A stretch of 64,000 bases of DNA from Frateuria_A sp035944355 (GTDB taxonomy: Bacteria > Pseudomonadota > Gammaproteobacteria > Xanthomonadales > Rhodanobacteraceae), in NCBI RefSeq assembly GCF_035944355.1, contig NZ_DASZBH010000009.1, positions 152,919 to 216,918 on the forward strand, in the 5' to 3' direction. Both the position numbers and the translations under genes were made by a program. Of this stretch, positions 1 through 10,049 are shown piece after piece (position 1 is the stretch's first letter; the number at the start of each line of letters is the position of its first letter). Under the pieces are notes generated by a model. That model saw only the letters and a list, made by a program, of their open reading frames with translations. It had not been told where the DNA came from and did no database searches.

Positions 1-501
1 CAGCAGCTTGAGCAGCAGGCCGCTGGAGCGGTTCAGCAGCCACACGAACGGCCCGGTGATGCGCGAGAGCACCAGCATCGGCACGGCGACGCCCACCGAG
101 AGCTTCTCCGGCGAGGAAAGCGCCAGTCGCTTGGGCACCAGTTCGCCGACCACGATCTGGATGTAGGAGATCACCACGAAGCCGAGCACAATGCCAGCCA
201 CGTGGGCATAGGGCGCCAGCCAGGCTACCCGGCCGCCTTGCAGCAGCCCGGCGAAGCGGGTGCCCAGCCGGTCGCCGGCCACCGCGCCGGTGACCAGCAT
301 CACCAGCGTGATGCCTACCTGCACGGTGGAGAGGAAATGCTCCGGCGCCTCGGCATGGCGCAGTGCGACGCGGGCGCGGCGGCTGCCCTGCGCCATCTGC
401 TTGAGGCGGCTCTTGCGCGAGGCGACCAGCGCCATCTCTGAGAGCGCGAAGAAGCCGTTGCAGACCGACAGCAGGATGACGAGCGCGATGTCGGTCAGCA
501 T
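1..501 (-). CDS. Partial DUF21/CNNM-type membrane protein (hemolysin-like, HlyC/CorC-associated)
   Basis: The N-terminal 167 residues are present; the gene runs off the left edge. The ATG at 501 opens MLTDIALVILLSVCNGFFAL, followed by SEMALVASRKSRLKQMA. The N-out membrane helix with a small-residue SEMAL-type motif is typical of the DUF21 (CNNM) transmembrane domain. Two more hydrophobic segments follow (around residues 60-75 and 95-115), with the family-like stretch IVVGELVPKRLAL near residues 115-127. In this family the DUF21 domain is followed by CBS pairs and a CorC_HlyC domain, which would lie outside the window. Members are implicated in Mg2+/Co2+ homeostasis or export; the exact substrate here is unknown. 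It is divergent from the phosphate genes at 675. Confidence 0.85.
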   Translation of the reverse strand, partial: MLTDIALVILLSVCNGFFALSEMALVASRKSRLKQMAQGSRRARVALRHAEAPEHFLSTVQVGITLVMLVTGAVAGDRLGTRFAGLLQGGRVAWLAPYAHVAGIVLGFVVISYIQIVVGELVPKRLALSSPEKLSVGVAVPMLVLSRITGPFVWLLNRSSGLLLKLL

Positions 502-674
502 CGCGGCGGGGTACTTCGGGGTCGCATGGAGCGCAGTGTACGGGATGCCCGCACGTGCCGCAGCGGTACGTGCAAGGCCGGTGAAGGCGGTGCGGCCGCA
601 CTGCCGTGCGGCTGACCGGGCAGCTCCTGTAACATGGGCGGTCGTTTGACCTTCCTTCCATCCCAGGCACGCGC

Positions 675-1304
675 ATGTTTTCACTGCAGACCATTTTCGG
701 TAAGGGCGACAAGTTCTATGGCCTGCTCGAACAGAGCGCCGAGGCCGCCCATGAAAGCGCCAAGGCGCTGCACCAGATGCTGGCGAACAAGGCGCGCGCA
801 CCGGTCATGGCCGACTTCACGGGCGCGCGCGCGAGAGAGAAGGCGCTCGCCGCGCAGATCAGCGAGGAGCTGGTGAACACCTTCGTCACTGCGCTGGATC
901 GCGAGGACATCGAGGCGCTCAATTCCGCGCTGTACAAGATTCCCAAGACGGTCGAGAAATTCGCCGAGCGCTATTCGGTGGTGGCCGAGCGGGTGGCGGA
1001 TGTCGACTTCGCCCAGCGCGCCTGCGTGCTGGAGGAATCGGTCAGCGTGGTGGTGGAGATGATCGGCGAGCTGCGCCGCGGCCTGCGCATCGACCCGGTC
1101 AAGAAGCTGCAGGACCGCCTGCAGGCACTCGAATCGGAAGGCGACCGCATGCTGCTGGCGCCCTACCGCACGCTGTACGTGGAAGGCCACGACGCCATGA
1201 AGGCGATGCTCGCCAAGGACCTGTTCGAGTTGATCGAGAAGGCGATCGACAAGTGCCGCGACGTCGGCAACATCGTCTACTCGATCGTCCTCAAGAACTC
1301 CTAA
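675..1304 (+). CDS. DUF47 / PhoU-like phosphate transport accessory protein
   Basis: This 209-residue all-helical protein starts MFSLQTIFGKGDKFYGLLEQ, the typical opening of the DUF47 (TIGR00153, PhoU-like) family. Such proteins are cytoplasmic and are almost always encoded just upstream of a Pit-type phosphate transporter, whose activity they are thought to modulate. That is the arrangement here: the stop at 1304 is 14 bases before the pit ATG, so the two are very probably co-transcribed. Length matches the family. No catalytic residues are expected. The regulatory role is inferred from family and context. Confidence 0.9.
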   Translation: MFSLQTIFGKGDKFYGLLEQSAEAAHESAKALHQMLANKARAPVMADFTGARAREKALAAQISEELVNTFVTALDREDIEALNSALYKIPKTVEKFAERYSVVAERVADVDFAQRACVLEESVSVVVEMIGELRRGLRIDPVKKLQDRLQALESEGDRMLLAPYRTLYVEGHDAMKAMLAKDLFELIEKAIDKCRDVGNIVYSIVLKNS

Positions 1305-1318
1305 GGGACGGCCAGCGC

Positions 1319-2437
1319 ATGAGCATCGGCCTGGTCTTCGCGGTGGTGGCGATCGCACTCGCCTTCACCTATATCAACGGCTTCCACGACACCGCCAACT
1401 CCATCGCCACGGTGGTTGCGACCAAGGTGCTTAGCCCTGGCCAGGCGGTGCTGCTGGCGGCGGTGACCAACCTGGTCGGCGCGCTGTGGGGCACCGCGGT
1501 GGCCAAGACCATCGCCGCCGGGCTGATCGACACCCATGTGGTCGATGCCGGCCCGCAGTTGCTGATCTGTGCGCTGCTGGCGGCCACGGTGTGGAACCTG
1601 ATCACCTGGTGGTGGGGGCTGCCGTCCAGTTCCAGCCATGCGCTGGTAGGCGCGCTGGTCGGCGCGGCGATCGCGGCGGCCAGCGGCAATTTCGGCTCAG
1701 TGATCTGGGCGCAGGGAAGTTGGTGGTCCGGCAAGGGCGTGGTCCCCAAGGTGGTGGTGCCGATGGTGGTGTCGCCGCTGATGGGCTTCATCATCGGTTT
1801 CCTGCTGATGGGCGCGCTCTACGCGCTGTTCGCCTGGCTGGCCAACCGCAAGGGCTGGCTGCAGCGGCTGGGGCGCACGCCGTTCGTCAACGCCTTCTTC
1901 GGCAAGGCGCAGATCGTCTCGGCCAGCGCGATGGGCCTGGCGCACGGCATGAACGACGCGCAGAAGAGCATGGGCATCATCGCGCTGGCGCTGGCCGGCG
2001 GCACCGCGGCGGGACAGTTCGACCGCCTGCCGCGCTGGCTGGGCTTCCTGCGCATAGCCGGCTCGGCGCAGGGCGGTTTCGACGTGCCGGCCTGGGTGGC
2101 GGTGGTGTGCGCGCTGACCATGGCGGCCGGCACCGCTGGCGGCGGCTGGCGCATCATCAAGACGCTGGGCCACAAGATGGTCAAACTGCACCCGATCAAC
2201 GGCTTCGCGGCCGAGGGCAGCTCGGCGGCGGTGATCCTCACCGCGTCGGCGTTCGGCATTCCGGTGTCGACCACGCACAACGTGTCCGCTTCGATCATGG
2301 GCGTGGGCGCTGCCAAGCGCTTCAACGCGATCCGCTGGTCGGTGGTCGAACGGATGGTGTGGGCGTGGATCCTGACCTTGCCGATCACCGCGCTGCTGGC
2401 CTACGGCTTCGTGCGCCTGGCGCGCGCGTTCGGTTGA
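1319..2437 (+). CDS. pit: Low-affinity inorganic phosphate transporter, Pit family
   Basis: This 372-residue polytopic membrane protein has both halves of the duplicated PiT signature: GFHDTANSIATVVAT at about residues 21-35 and GLAHGMNDAQKSMGIIALAL at about 205-224. A late STTHNVSASIMGVG segment follows near 318. PiT proteins carry metal-phosphate into the cell in symport with protons. I start at the ATG at 1319, because a longer open frame upstream overlaps the accessory gene and reads as its shadow; the N-terminus MSIGLVFAVVAIALAF then begins directly with a membrane helix. It forms an operon with the DUF47 gene 14 bases upstream. Confidence 0.94.
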   Translation: MSIGLVFAVVAIALAFTYINGFHDTANSIATVVATKVLSPGQAVLLAAVTNLVGALWGTAVAKTIAAGLIDTHVVDAGPQLLICALLAATVWNLITWWWGLPSSSSHALVGALVGAAIAAASGNFGSVIWAQGSWWSGKGVVPKVVVPMVVSPLMGFIIGFLLMGALYALFAWLANRKGWLQRLGRTPFVNAFFGKAQIVSASAMGLAHGMNDAQKSMGIIALALAGGTAAGQFDRLPRWLGFLRIAGSAQGGFDVPAWVAVVCALTMAAGTAGGGWRIIKTLGHKMVKLHPINGFAAEGSSAAVILTASAFGIPVSTTHNVSASIMGVGAAKRFNAIRWSVVERMVWAWILTLPITALLAYGFVRLARAFG

Positions 2438-2469
2438 GCCCAGGCCGGCCGCGTGGCGCGGCCGCTCGC

Positions 2470-2874
2470 CTACAGGCTGTCGCCCTCGTTGGCGATGACC
2501 TGCTCCAGCTGGTCGCCGAGCAGGCCCAGTTCGGCGATCAGCCGCTCCAGCTCGGTGCCGTCGAGAAACTCGTAGGGACGGTTCTCGCACAGGTGCAGGT
2601 AGGGCGAGCCATCGAGATCGGCCACCGCCAGGAAGCCGGTGCGCTGCTCCCAGTTGAACCGCAGGCAGCGGCGCGGGTCGATGCCGGCCAGTGGCCCGAT
2701 CGGCGTGGACAATCGCAGGTAGCGCCGACCGCTCTCGTCTTCCAGTTCCGCCAGGTAGATGCCCTGGTGGCGACCCAGCGGGAGCGTCAAGTCGAAGCTG
2801 ATCAGATACGGGTCGTTCTGCCGCAGGGCGTACTGGCTGCCGACGTGGGAACGCACGGCTTCGAAATGGCGCAT
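2470..2874 (-). CDS. Conserved hypothetical protein, 134 aa
   Basis: An acidic, soluble 134-residue protein with no signal peptide or membrane helix. The start at 2874 (MRHFEAVRSHVGSQYAL) is supported by an AGGAG-type site about 10 bases upstream; a longer frame (to 3168) runs through the oppositely oriented gene and is rejected. It has alternating strand-like segments (YLISFDLTLP, GIYLAELEDE, YLRLSTPIG) and a C-terminal acidic helix (ELERLIAELGLLGDQLEQVI). This pattern is reminiscent of small secretion-chaperone or YbjN-type folds, but I see no diagnostic motif and assign no function. It converges on the pit gene and diverges from the alkyltransferase-like gene. Confidence 0.75.
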   Translation of the reverse strand: MRHFEAVRSHVGSQYALRQNDPYLISFDLTLPLGRHQGIYLAELEDESGRRYLRLSTPIGPLAGIDPRRCLRFNWEQRTGFLAVADLDGSPYLHLCENRPYEFLDGTELERLIAELGLLGDQLEQVIANEGDSL

Positions 2875-2940
2875 GGGGCAAGGCTCCTGAAGGCGGGGCC
2901 GATGGTAACCTGCCGCCCCATCTTGCCCAAGTGACGGCTC

Positions 2941-3279
2941 ATGCAGGAAAGCCACGCCCGCGTCTATGCCGCCATCGCCGCCATACCGCGCGGCCGCGTG
3001 GCCAGCTACGGCGCGATCGCGGCGCGTGCGGGCTTGCCCGGGCGCGCGCGGCTGGTCGGCAAGCTGCTCGGCCAGACCCCGTCGGACATCGCGCTGCCCT
3101 GGCACCGTGTACTGCGCGCCAGCGGGCAGGTCGCGCTGCCGCCGGGCAGTCGCGGTTTCCGCGAGCAATGCCGCCTGCTGCGCGCCGAGGGCATCGAAGT
3201 GAAGAATGGCCGCGTACCGCTGTCGCGCTTCGGCCTGGATGCCGATCTGGATCGCGCGCTGTGGGGTTTGCCCGCCTAG
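2941..3279 (+). CDS. Alkyltransferase-like protein (ATL; MGMT fold with Trp for the active-site Cys)
   Basis: A 112-residue protein matching the DNA-binding half of O6-methylguanine-DNA methyltransferase: RVYAAIAAIPRGRVASYG, then an R/G-rich helix-turn-helix and the active-site segment PWHRVL at about residues 53-58. True methyltransferases read PCHRV, so the acceptor cysteine is tryptophan here. That is the mark of alkyltransferase-like proteins, which bind O6-alkylguanine, cannot repair it themselves, and hand the lesion to nucleotide excision repair. The later GFREQCRLLRAEGI motif is also family-typical. It is divergent from the hypothetical gene at 2470 and about 110 bases upstream of recQ on the same strand. 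Confidence 0.9.
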   Translation: MQESHARVYAAIAAIPRGRVASYGAIAARAGLPGRARLVGKLLGQTPSDIALPWHRVLRASGQVALPPGSRGFREQCRLLRAEGIEVKNGRVPLSRFGLDADLDRALWGLPA

Positions 3280-3388
3280 CCGCAGCAGCCTTGCTGTCGC
3301 ATCCCTACGTCTTCGATCCGCAGCAGCTTACGGTTGGCCACGCCCGGCGCCGACGGAGATGGCGGGGTGCTTTGGTAGCATGCGCACG

Positions 3389-5218
<1,830 letters not shown>

Positions 5219-5225
5219 GCGTTCC

Positions 5226-5266
5226 GTGGAGGCGCCATCCTTGGCCTGTGCGCCTGGCGCCTCCAC
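5226..5266 (+). terminator. Hairpin downstream of recQ, possible terminator
   Basis: A perfect 11-bp inverted repeat, GTGGAGGCGCC (5226-5236) and GGCGCCTCCAC (5256-5266), lies 8 bases after the recQ stop. It has a 19-base loop and no U-run, so it is a terminator candidate only. The rest of the gap to 5517 holds no gene that I can support. Confidence 0.4.
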
Positions 5267-5484
5267 GCGAATTTCACGGCCGCGTCCGAACCTTTCCCGC
5301 GAAGGCAGGGGAGGAGGTCCACCCGGTGGATGGCGGCGCTTCTGGAGCGGATGTCAGGGCGGGCGTTCGTACGGAGCGACCAGCCGCCCCGCGGGAACCT
5401 CCGGCGGATTGGGTGAACGCAGTCACAGTCCGGTGCGGTCACCCACGGCCAGGCTTCCCCATGCCTTGATGACGGACGCTTGGT

Positions 5485-5490
5485 TATAGT
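5485..5490 (+). promoter_or_regulatory. Possible -10 element of the FHA-kinase operon
   Basis: TATAGT sits 28 bases before the FHA ATG and is the only AT-rich hexamer in the gap. No well-spaced -35 is visible; TTGATG at 5466-5471 is only 13 bases away. Weak call. Confidence 0.3.
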
Positions 5491-5517
5491 GCGCGGACTT
5501 TCCACCGAGGTTCTCTG

Positions 5518-6039
5518 ATGGACGGCCACGGCCAGCCCACTGCAATCCCCCGCTCCAGGCGCTCCTCCGGTCCGCAGGGGACCCGGCTGTTCTCCGCCGA
5601 GGAACTGCGCCAGTTAGCCCGTGAGGCCGCACCTGTCGTGCTGGGCGGGGCCAGCGCCGCCTCGCCCGTGCTGGAGGGAGCCAGCGGCGATTTCCTGGGG
5701 CGGCGCATTTCGCTGCGCCCGGGTCGCCAGACGGTCGGTCGGCGCGGCGACAACGACGTGGTGCTGGAGGACCTGAGCGTCTCGGCCTCGCACGCCTGGA
5801 TCATGAACCAGCGCAACGAGTACGTGGTCATGAACACCTTGTCGACCAACGGAACGTTCGTGAACGGCAAGCGCGTCCACGAGGCCACCTTGCGGCACGG
5901 CGACCGCGTGCGCTTCGGCCAAGTGGAATTCACCTTCCTCACCCGTGAACGTGACGCCGGCGGCCGCGCGTGGCGCTGGATCGGGCTGGGGGTCGCGGCG
6001 CTGGTGGTCCTGGGGCTGGCGGCATGGTGGCTGGCCTGA
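5518..6039 (+). CDS. FHA-domain protein with C-terminal membrane anchor
   Basis: 173 residues. A forkhead-associated domain covers about residues 57-140. It shows the phosphothreonine-binding pattern GRRGDNDVVLEDLSVSASHA and then STNGTFVNGKRV. A single hydrophobic helix (WIGLGVAALVVLGLAAWWLA) ends the protein, so the FHA domain is most likely cytoplasmic and tail-anchored in the inner membrane. FHA domains read phospho-Thr marks. The stop overlaps the kinase start by 16 bases, so the two are translationally coupled and the FHA protein is probably a substrate or adaptor of that kinase (inference). The N-terminal 50 residues are low-complexity and basic. Confidence 0.9.
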   Translation: MDGHGQPTAIPRSRRSSGPQGTRLFSAEELRQLAREAAPVVLGGASAASPVLEGASGDFLGRRISLRPGRQTVGRRGDNDVVLEDLSVSASHAWIMNQRNEYVVMNTLSTNGTFVNGKRVHEATLRHGDRVRFGQVEFTFLTRERDAGGRAWRWIGLGVAALVVLGLAAWWLA

Positions 6040-7754
6040 TCCCGATCGCGAACGAACGGAGCATCCCGCCGGCGGTGGGGCGCTACCGCATCGAGGGCGT
6101 GCTCGGAGCCGGGGCGATGGCCGTGGTCTACGCGGGCTTCGACCCGGAGATCGAGCGCAAGGTGGCGATCAAGTGCCTGCGCAGCGCGGTCGCTGCCGAC
6201 CCGGCGTACCGGGCGCGCTTCCTCACCGAGGCGCGCGCGGTCGGTCACCTGACCCATCCACACATCGTCACCCTGTTCGACGTGGGCGAGATGGACGATG
6301 GGCGACCCTACATCGCCATGGAGCGGCTCTCCGGCGACACGGTGGCCAGCCGCGTGGCGCGCGAGGGCTTTCCCGCGCTGCCGGTGATCATCGGCCTGGT
6401 CGAACAGGTCGCCAGCGCGCTGGACTACGCCCATGCGCAGGGCGTCGTCCACCAGGACATCAAGCCGGAGAACATCATGCTCTCCGACGGCTGGCAGCAC
6501 GCCAAGGTCAGCGACTTCGGCATCGCCGAGCGGCGCGACCCGCGTTCGCCGGGCGCGCCGCGGCGCGAAGTCGGCGGCACGCCGGCCTACATGGCGCCGG
6601 AGCACCTGCACGGTGAGCGTACCGACGCGCGCAGCGACCTGTTCTCGCTCGGCGTGATGCTGTACTGGCTGCTGAGCGGCAAGCTGCCCTGGAACGAAAC
6701 CGGCGACGTCAAGCGCCTGCTGGTCGAGCGCCAGCGACTGCCGCAGCCGACGCTGCAGCCGCGCGACCCGTTCACGCCCACGATCCTGCTCGACGTCGTG
6801 CAGACCCTGCTCGCGCCGGCGCCGCAGTACCGCTACCAGCGGGGCGCCGAACTGGTCGACGACCTGCGCCTGGCCTTGCGCGAGTACGAGCGCCTGCACG
6901 AGAAGCCCCTCGCCACGCGGCTGATCTCGCTGCGGCTGCGCTGGGCCGGCATCCTGGCGGCGGTGCTCAGCCTCACCCTGCTGATCGGTCTGGCCGCGAT
7001 CTACGCGCGGCAGAACGCCGCCGTGACCGGCCTGGCCCAGGACTTCGGGCGATCGCTCGGCCGCATGGTGGCCAGCGAGGCGGCGGAAAATCTGCTGCTG
7101 GACGATCGCGCAGCCACGCGCGCGCTGGTGCAGGACATCTCGCGCAACCGGCAGATCTACTACCTCGCCGTCGCCAACCGCTACGGCGAAGTCATCGCCA
7201 GCACCCGCGCCGACGAGCAGGGGCGCCCGCTGCCCGCGCGCACCAACGAGGGCTTCCTGCCGGGCGAGGGCGACATCACCAGTTACCGCGTGCGCATCCC
7301 CGACGGCAGCGATCCCGGCGACATGCTGGTGTTCGACGTGCCGGTCCGCTACCAGTCGGCCCAGGTCGGTCAGCTGCGACTGGGGGTCAGCGACGCGCCG
7401 TTGCGTGCGGCGCAGAAGACCACGCTCAAGGCGATCGCCGCCGTGCTGCTGGTGACCCTGCTGGCCGTGACGGGCGCCGCCTGGTGGCTGTTCCGCCGGC
7501 TGCTCGGCCTGCTGGACGTGCTGGGCGAGGCCATGCTGCGGGTCGGCCGCGGGGATTTCAGCCATCGCATCCGGCTGGTGCGGCACGACGAACTGGGCCG
7601 CCTTTTCACCGCCTTCAACCTGATGTGCAACGCGTTGCAGGCGCGCGAGCGCCGGCCGCGGCGGCCCAGCGCCGCCCCCACCGCGCCGCTGGAACTGCCC
7701 ACTCGCATCCTGCCTGCGTCGGAGCGGGCCAAGGACGAGGCGGCACGCGACTAG
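6024..7754 (+). CDS. Membrane Ser/Thr protein kinase with periplasmic sensor loop and C-terminal HAMP
   Basis: 576 residues. The N-terminal Hanks-type kinase domain has the glycine loop VLGAGAMAVVYAG (about 26-38), VAIK lysine at 50, catalytic loop HQDIKPEN (143-150, with HQD in place of HRD), DFG at 164-166 and MAPE. A membrane helix (about 308-330) leads to a periplasmic region of about 140 residues (NRYGEVIASTRADEQGR resembles dCache/single-Cache-like sensors). A second helix (about 470-490) is followed by a HAMP-like segment (RVGRGDFSHRIRLVRHDELG), after which the protein ends. The start is the ATG at 6024, inside the FHA gene end. Kinase first and HAMP last is an uncommon order. It is paired by context with the PP2C phosphatase at 8716. 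Confidence 0.9.
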   Translation: MVAGLIPIANERSIPPAVGRYRIEGVLGAGAMAVVYAGFDPEIERKVAIKCLRSAVAADPAYRARFLTEARAVGHLTHPHIVTLFDVGEMDDGRPYIAMERLSGDTVASRVAREGFPALPVIIGLVEQVASALDYAHAQGVVHQDIKPENIMLSDGWQHAKVSDFGIAERRDPRSPGAPRREVGGTPAYMAPEHLHGERTDARSDLFSLGVMLYWLLSGKLPWNETGDVKRLLVERQRLPQPTLQPRDPFTPTILLDVVQTLLAPAPQYRYQRGAELVDDLRLALREYERLHEKPLATRLISLRLRWAGILAAVLSLTLLIGLAAIYARQNAAVTGLAQDFGRSLGRMVASEAAENLLLDDRAATRALVQDISRNRQIYYLAVANRYGEVIASTRADEQGRPLPARTNEGFLPGEGDITSYRVRIPDGSDPGDMLVFDVPVRYQSAQVGQLRLGVSDAPLRAAQKTTLKAIAAVLLVTLLAVTGAAWWLFRRLLGLLDVLGEAMLRVGRGDFSHRIRLVRHDELGRLFTAFNLMCNALQARERRPRRPSAAPTAPLELPTRILPASERAKDEAARD

Positions 7755-7801
7755 CCGGCCTCGGCTACGTCAGGAGCGTCGCGTGCCGGCCACGGACGGG
7801 T

Positions 7802-8719
7802 TCAGAATTGCTTGAGCCGCTGCTTGAGTTCGAGCGCGCGCGCGCGATAGACGGTGGCCGGCTCGAAGTCCGGCTGGATCGACAGCACGCGGTTCCACAG
7901 CGAGATCGCCTGGTCCAGCTGCTGGTCGCGATAGAGCACGATGGCGCGCTGGTGGTAGACCGAGACCAACTGCTGGCGCAGCGCCTGCGCGTCGGCGCCG
8001 GCGGCCGGCAGGCCCGGATCGGCATCCAGCGCCTCGTCCATCCGTTCCAGCGCCTGGCTGCGCTGGCCCTTGTGCAGCAGCGCCACGCTTTCGTCCTGCA
8101 GCCGACGCGCCCGGGCCTCGTTCGATGCGCTGGCCGGAGCCGCGTGCTGTTCCTGCGCTGCACCTTCCGGGACCTCGGCCGAGGCCAGGCGTGAAGCCGG
8201 CAGGCGCAACTTCTGGCCGGCGCGCAGCACGGAGGGATTGGCCGAACGGTTGTAGCGCGCAAGAATCAGGAAGCGTCCGCCGTCTCCCAGGTAGCGCGCC
8301 GCCAGCGTGCTGTAGGAATCGCCCGGCTGCACCACGTACTCGCGCGAGGCGTGGCCCAGCGCCTGTTCCGGATCGGCGGTGAGCTGGCGCAGCAGGGCCT
8401 GCGCGACGCGGTCATCCGGGTTGACCTGGAGGAAGCGGCGCAGCTGCCGCTCGCCTTCGGCGTAGTGGCCCAGTTGCAGCTGCTGGTTGACGATGGCCGC
8501 CAGCGAGGGAGGCGGTGCCTCGTCGGTGACGGGTGGCGGTGAGGCGGGGGCCGGCGCGGATGCTGCCGCCGGTGCCGGCGCGGTGTGCCCGCCCATGCGC
8601 GCCTTCAGCTCGGCGCATCCGCCCAGGCCGCCGGCGAGCAGCACGCCCGATGCCAGCACCAGCGCGCGGCGAACTTGTGCGGAATGCACGTAGCGAAAGT
8701 TCTGCACGAATACCCTCAT
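7802..8719 (-). CDS. LysM and TPR lipoprotein
   Basis: 305 residues. An N-terminal signal with lipobox LGGC (Cys35) predicts a lipid-anchored envelope protein. An Ala/Pro linker (about 46-70) follows, then a helical repeat pair, a LysM domain (about 128-174, EYVVQPGDSYSTLAARYL ... LRAGQKLRLP) that would bind peptidoglycan, and C-terminal TPR-like helices (about 205-300). Its ATG overlaps the PP2C stop by 4 bases, so it is co-translated with the phosphatase. It converges on the kinase gene 47 bases away. A link between cell wall sensing and the kinase/phosphatase pair is inference from position. Confidence 0.88.
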   Translation of the reverse strand: MRVFVQNFRYVHSAQVRRALVLASGVLLAGGLGGCAELKARMGGHTAPAPAAASAPAPASPPPVTDEAPPPSLAAIVNQQLQLGHYAEGERQLRRFLQVNPDDRVAQALLRQLTADPEQALGHASREYVVQPGDSYSTLAARYLGDGGRFLILARYNRSANPSVLRAGQKLRLPASRLASAEVPEGAAQEQHAAPASASNEARARRLQDESVALLHKGQRSQALERMDEALDADPGLPAAGADAQALRQQLVSVYHQRAIVLYRDQQLDQAISLWNRVLSIQPDFEPATVYRARALELKQRLKQF

Positions 8720-9567
8720 AGTTGTTCCACACCCATCCCGTCGGCCTTGGCCGCGTCGCGGCCAGCCGGCGACGCCCGCCGCGCCCGGCCACGGGCGCGC
8801 CACCATGTCATCCAGCCTATCCGGACCAGGATCAACGACACATTGTCGCCGTCCGCGCCGCCGCGCTCCAGCGCGCGCGCCAGCGCCTCGTGCAACGCAC
8901 GGCGCAGGTTGCGCCGGCGGGCGAGCCGGCCCAGTTCGGCGGTGGACAGCCGCTCCCATACGCCGTCGCTGCACAGCACGAACGACTGGCCCGGGCGGAT
9001 CGCCGCGAAGCCGTGCTCGACCTGCGGCGGCTGCGGGCCGCCCAGGCCGCGCAGCAGCACGTGCTGGTCGGCATCCAGGCCCATCGCTTCGGGCGCGAGC
9101 TCGCCGCGGGCCACTTTGAGCTGCGCCAGGCTGTGGTCCTCGGTGCGGCCCAGGCAGTGCCCATGCTGGAAGCGGTAGAGCCGGCTGTCGCCCACGTGGG
9201 CCCAGCAGGCGCGCCGGCCACGGATCAGCAGGGCGACCACGGTCGAATGCGGCTCCGCGCCCACCAGGCCCTCGCCGTGCCGGCGCAGCCCGGCGTGGGC
9301 CGCCTGGCACAGCGCTTCCAGGAACAGCGGGCCGGGCTGCTCGCGCCACTGGCCCTGGTTCCAGAACCGGCGGGCGGTGTCGACGACGGCCGCGGAGGCC
9401 AGCTCGCCGGCGCCATCGCCGCCCATGCCGTCGGCCAGCACCAGCAACCGCGCATCGGACGCCGCGTCGTGCAGGCAAATCAGTGCGTCCTGCTGTGTGA
9501 GGCGTCCGCCGCGCGCCCGCCCGGCCATCACCGACGGTATCGCCTGGCTCTCGATCCGCTGATCCAT
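8716..9567 (-). CDS. PP2C-family Ser/Thr protein phosphatase
   Basis: 283 residues from the ATG at 9567 (MDQRIESQ); an ATG at 9600 would add 11 residues. PP2C metal-binding motifs are visible: VLADGMGGDGAGELAS (Asp46 and Gly47), AHVGDSRLYRF, LCSDGVWERL and GADGDNVSLILV. It is soluble, apart from a basic tail. Such Mn2+/Mg2+-dependent phosphatases reverse Hanks-type kinase phosphorylation. The facing kinase/FHA operon suggests it is the cognate eraser. It follows holC on the same strand by about 50 bases and overlaps the lipoprotein gene by ATGA. Confidence 0.92.
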   Translation of the reverse strand: MDQRIESQAIPSVMAGRARGGRLTQQDALICLHDAASDARLLVLADGMGGDGAGELASAAVVDTARRFWNQGQWREQPGPLFLEALCQAAHAGLRRHGEGLVGAEPHSTVVALLIRGRRACWAHVGDSRLYRFQHGHCLGRTEDHSLAQLKVARGELAPEAMGLDADQHVLLRGLGGPQPPQVEHGFAAIRPGQSFVLCSDGVWERLSTAELGRLARRRNLRRALHEALARALERGGADGDNVSLILVRIGWMTWWRARGRARRASPAGRDAAKADGMGVEQL

Positions 9568-9619
9568 CGTCCGGCCCCTGCCCGAAGATAGGGCGAGCAT
9601 AACGCCGCCGCGGGCCTCG

Positions 9620-10042
9620 CTACATGTCGTACTTCGCCAGTTGCAAACCGCGGTGCTGATAATCGCGCCAACGCTCGCGCGAGCCGGTGCGCTCGGCCGG
9701 GTCGGCGGCGACCACTTCGAGCACGCGCTCGAAGCGCCCGGTGGCGCAGCTCTCGCGCAGGTTGATCACCAGCGGGCGGTCGGGCGTGTCGATGCCGGGC
9801 GGCACGATCAGCACGGCGGTGTGCTCGTCGTCCTCGTCGCCGGCCAGCTGGTGCGGGACGTAGGCATCCGGGTCGAAGTCCCACAGCAGGGTGTCGACCG
9901 CCTCGGCCTGCTCGAAATCGCGGGTGAGGATCAGCGTCGGCTGCTGCGCCGCATACGCGCGCCGCGCCAGTTCGCACACCAGCAGCAGCGGCTGTTCGCG
10001 GAAGCGCGGCTTGTCGATCAGGTAGAAGTCGGCGCGGGGCAT
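9620..10042 (-). CDS. holC: DNA polymerase III chi subunit
   Basis: 140 residues starting MPRADFYLIDKPRFREQ, with LLLVCELARRAYAAQQPTLI and DTLLWDFDPDAYVPHQLAG, the conserved HolC pattern. Chi joins the clamp loader to SSB at the replication fork. It lies downstream of pepA as in E. coli, but the usual next gene valS is replaced by the phosphatase. The ATG at 10042 is eight bases from a GGGGAAC/GTTCCCC array, and the bases before it do not contain a recognisable Shine-Dalgarno site. A longer frame that reads through the repeat exists but lacks homology-like sequence. Confidence 0.92.
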   Translation of the reverse strand: MPRADFYLIDKPRFREQPLLLVCELARRAYAAQQPTLILTRDFEQAEAVDTLLWDFDPDAYVPHQLAGDEDDEHTAVLIVPPGIDTPDRPLVINLRESCATGRFERVLEVVAADPAERTGSRERWRDYQHRGLQLAKYDM

Positions 10043-10049
10043 CTTGGTC

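Noticed and set aside
502..674. Pho box before the phosphate genes
   Set aside because: CTGTAACAT near 628 resembles half a site, but no second half lies at the right spacing.
1486..2934. 482-codon open frame overlapping pit
   Set aside because: Shadow in another frame of pit; Arg/Gly-rich composition and no family motifs.
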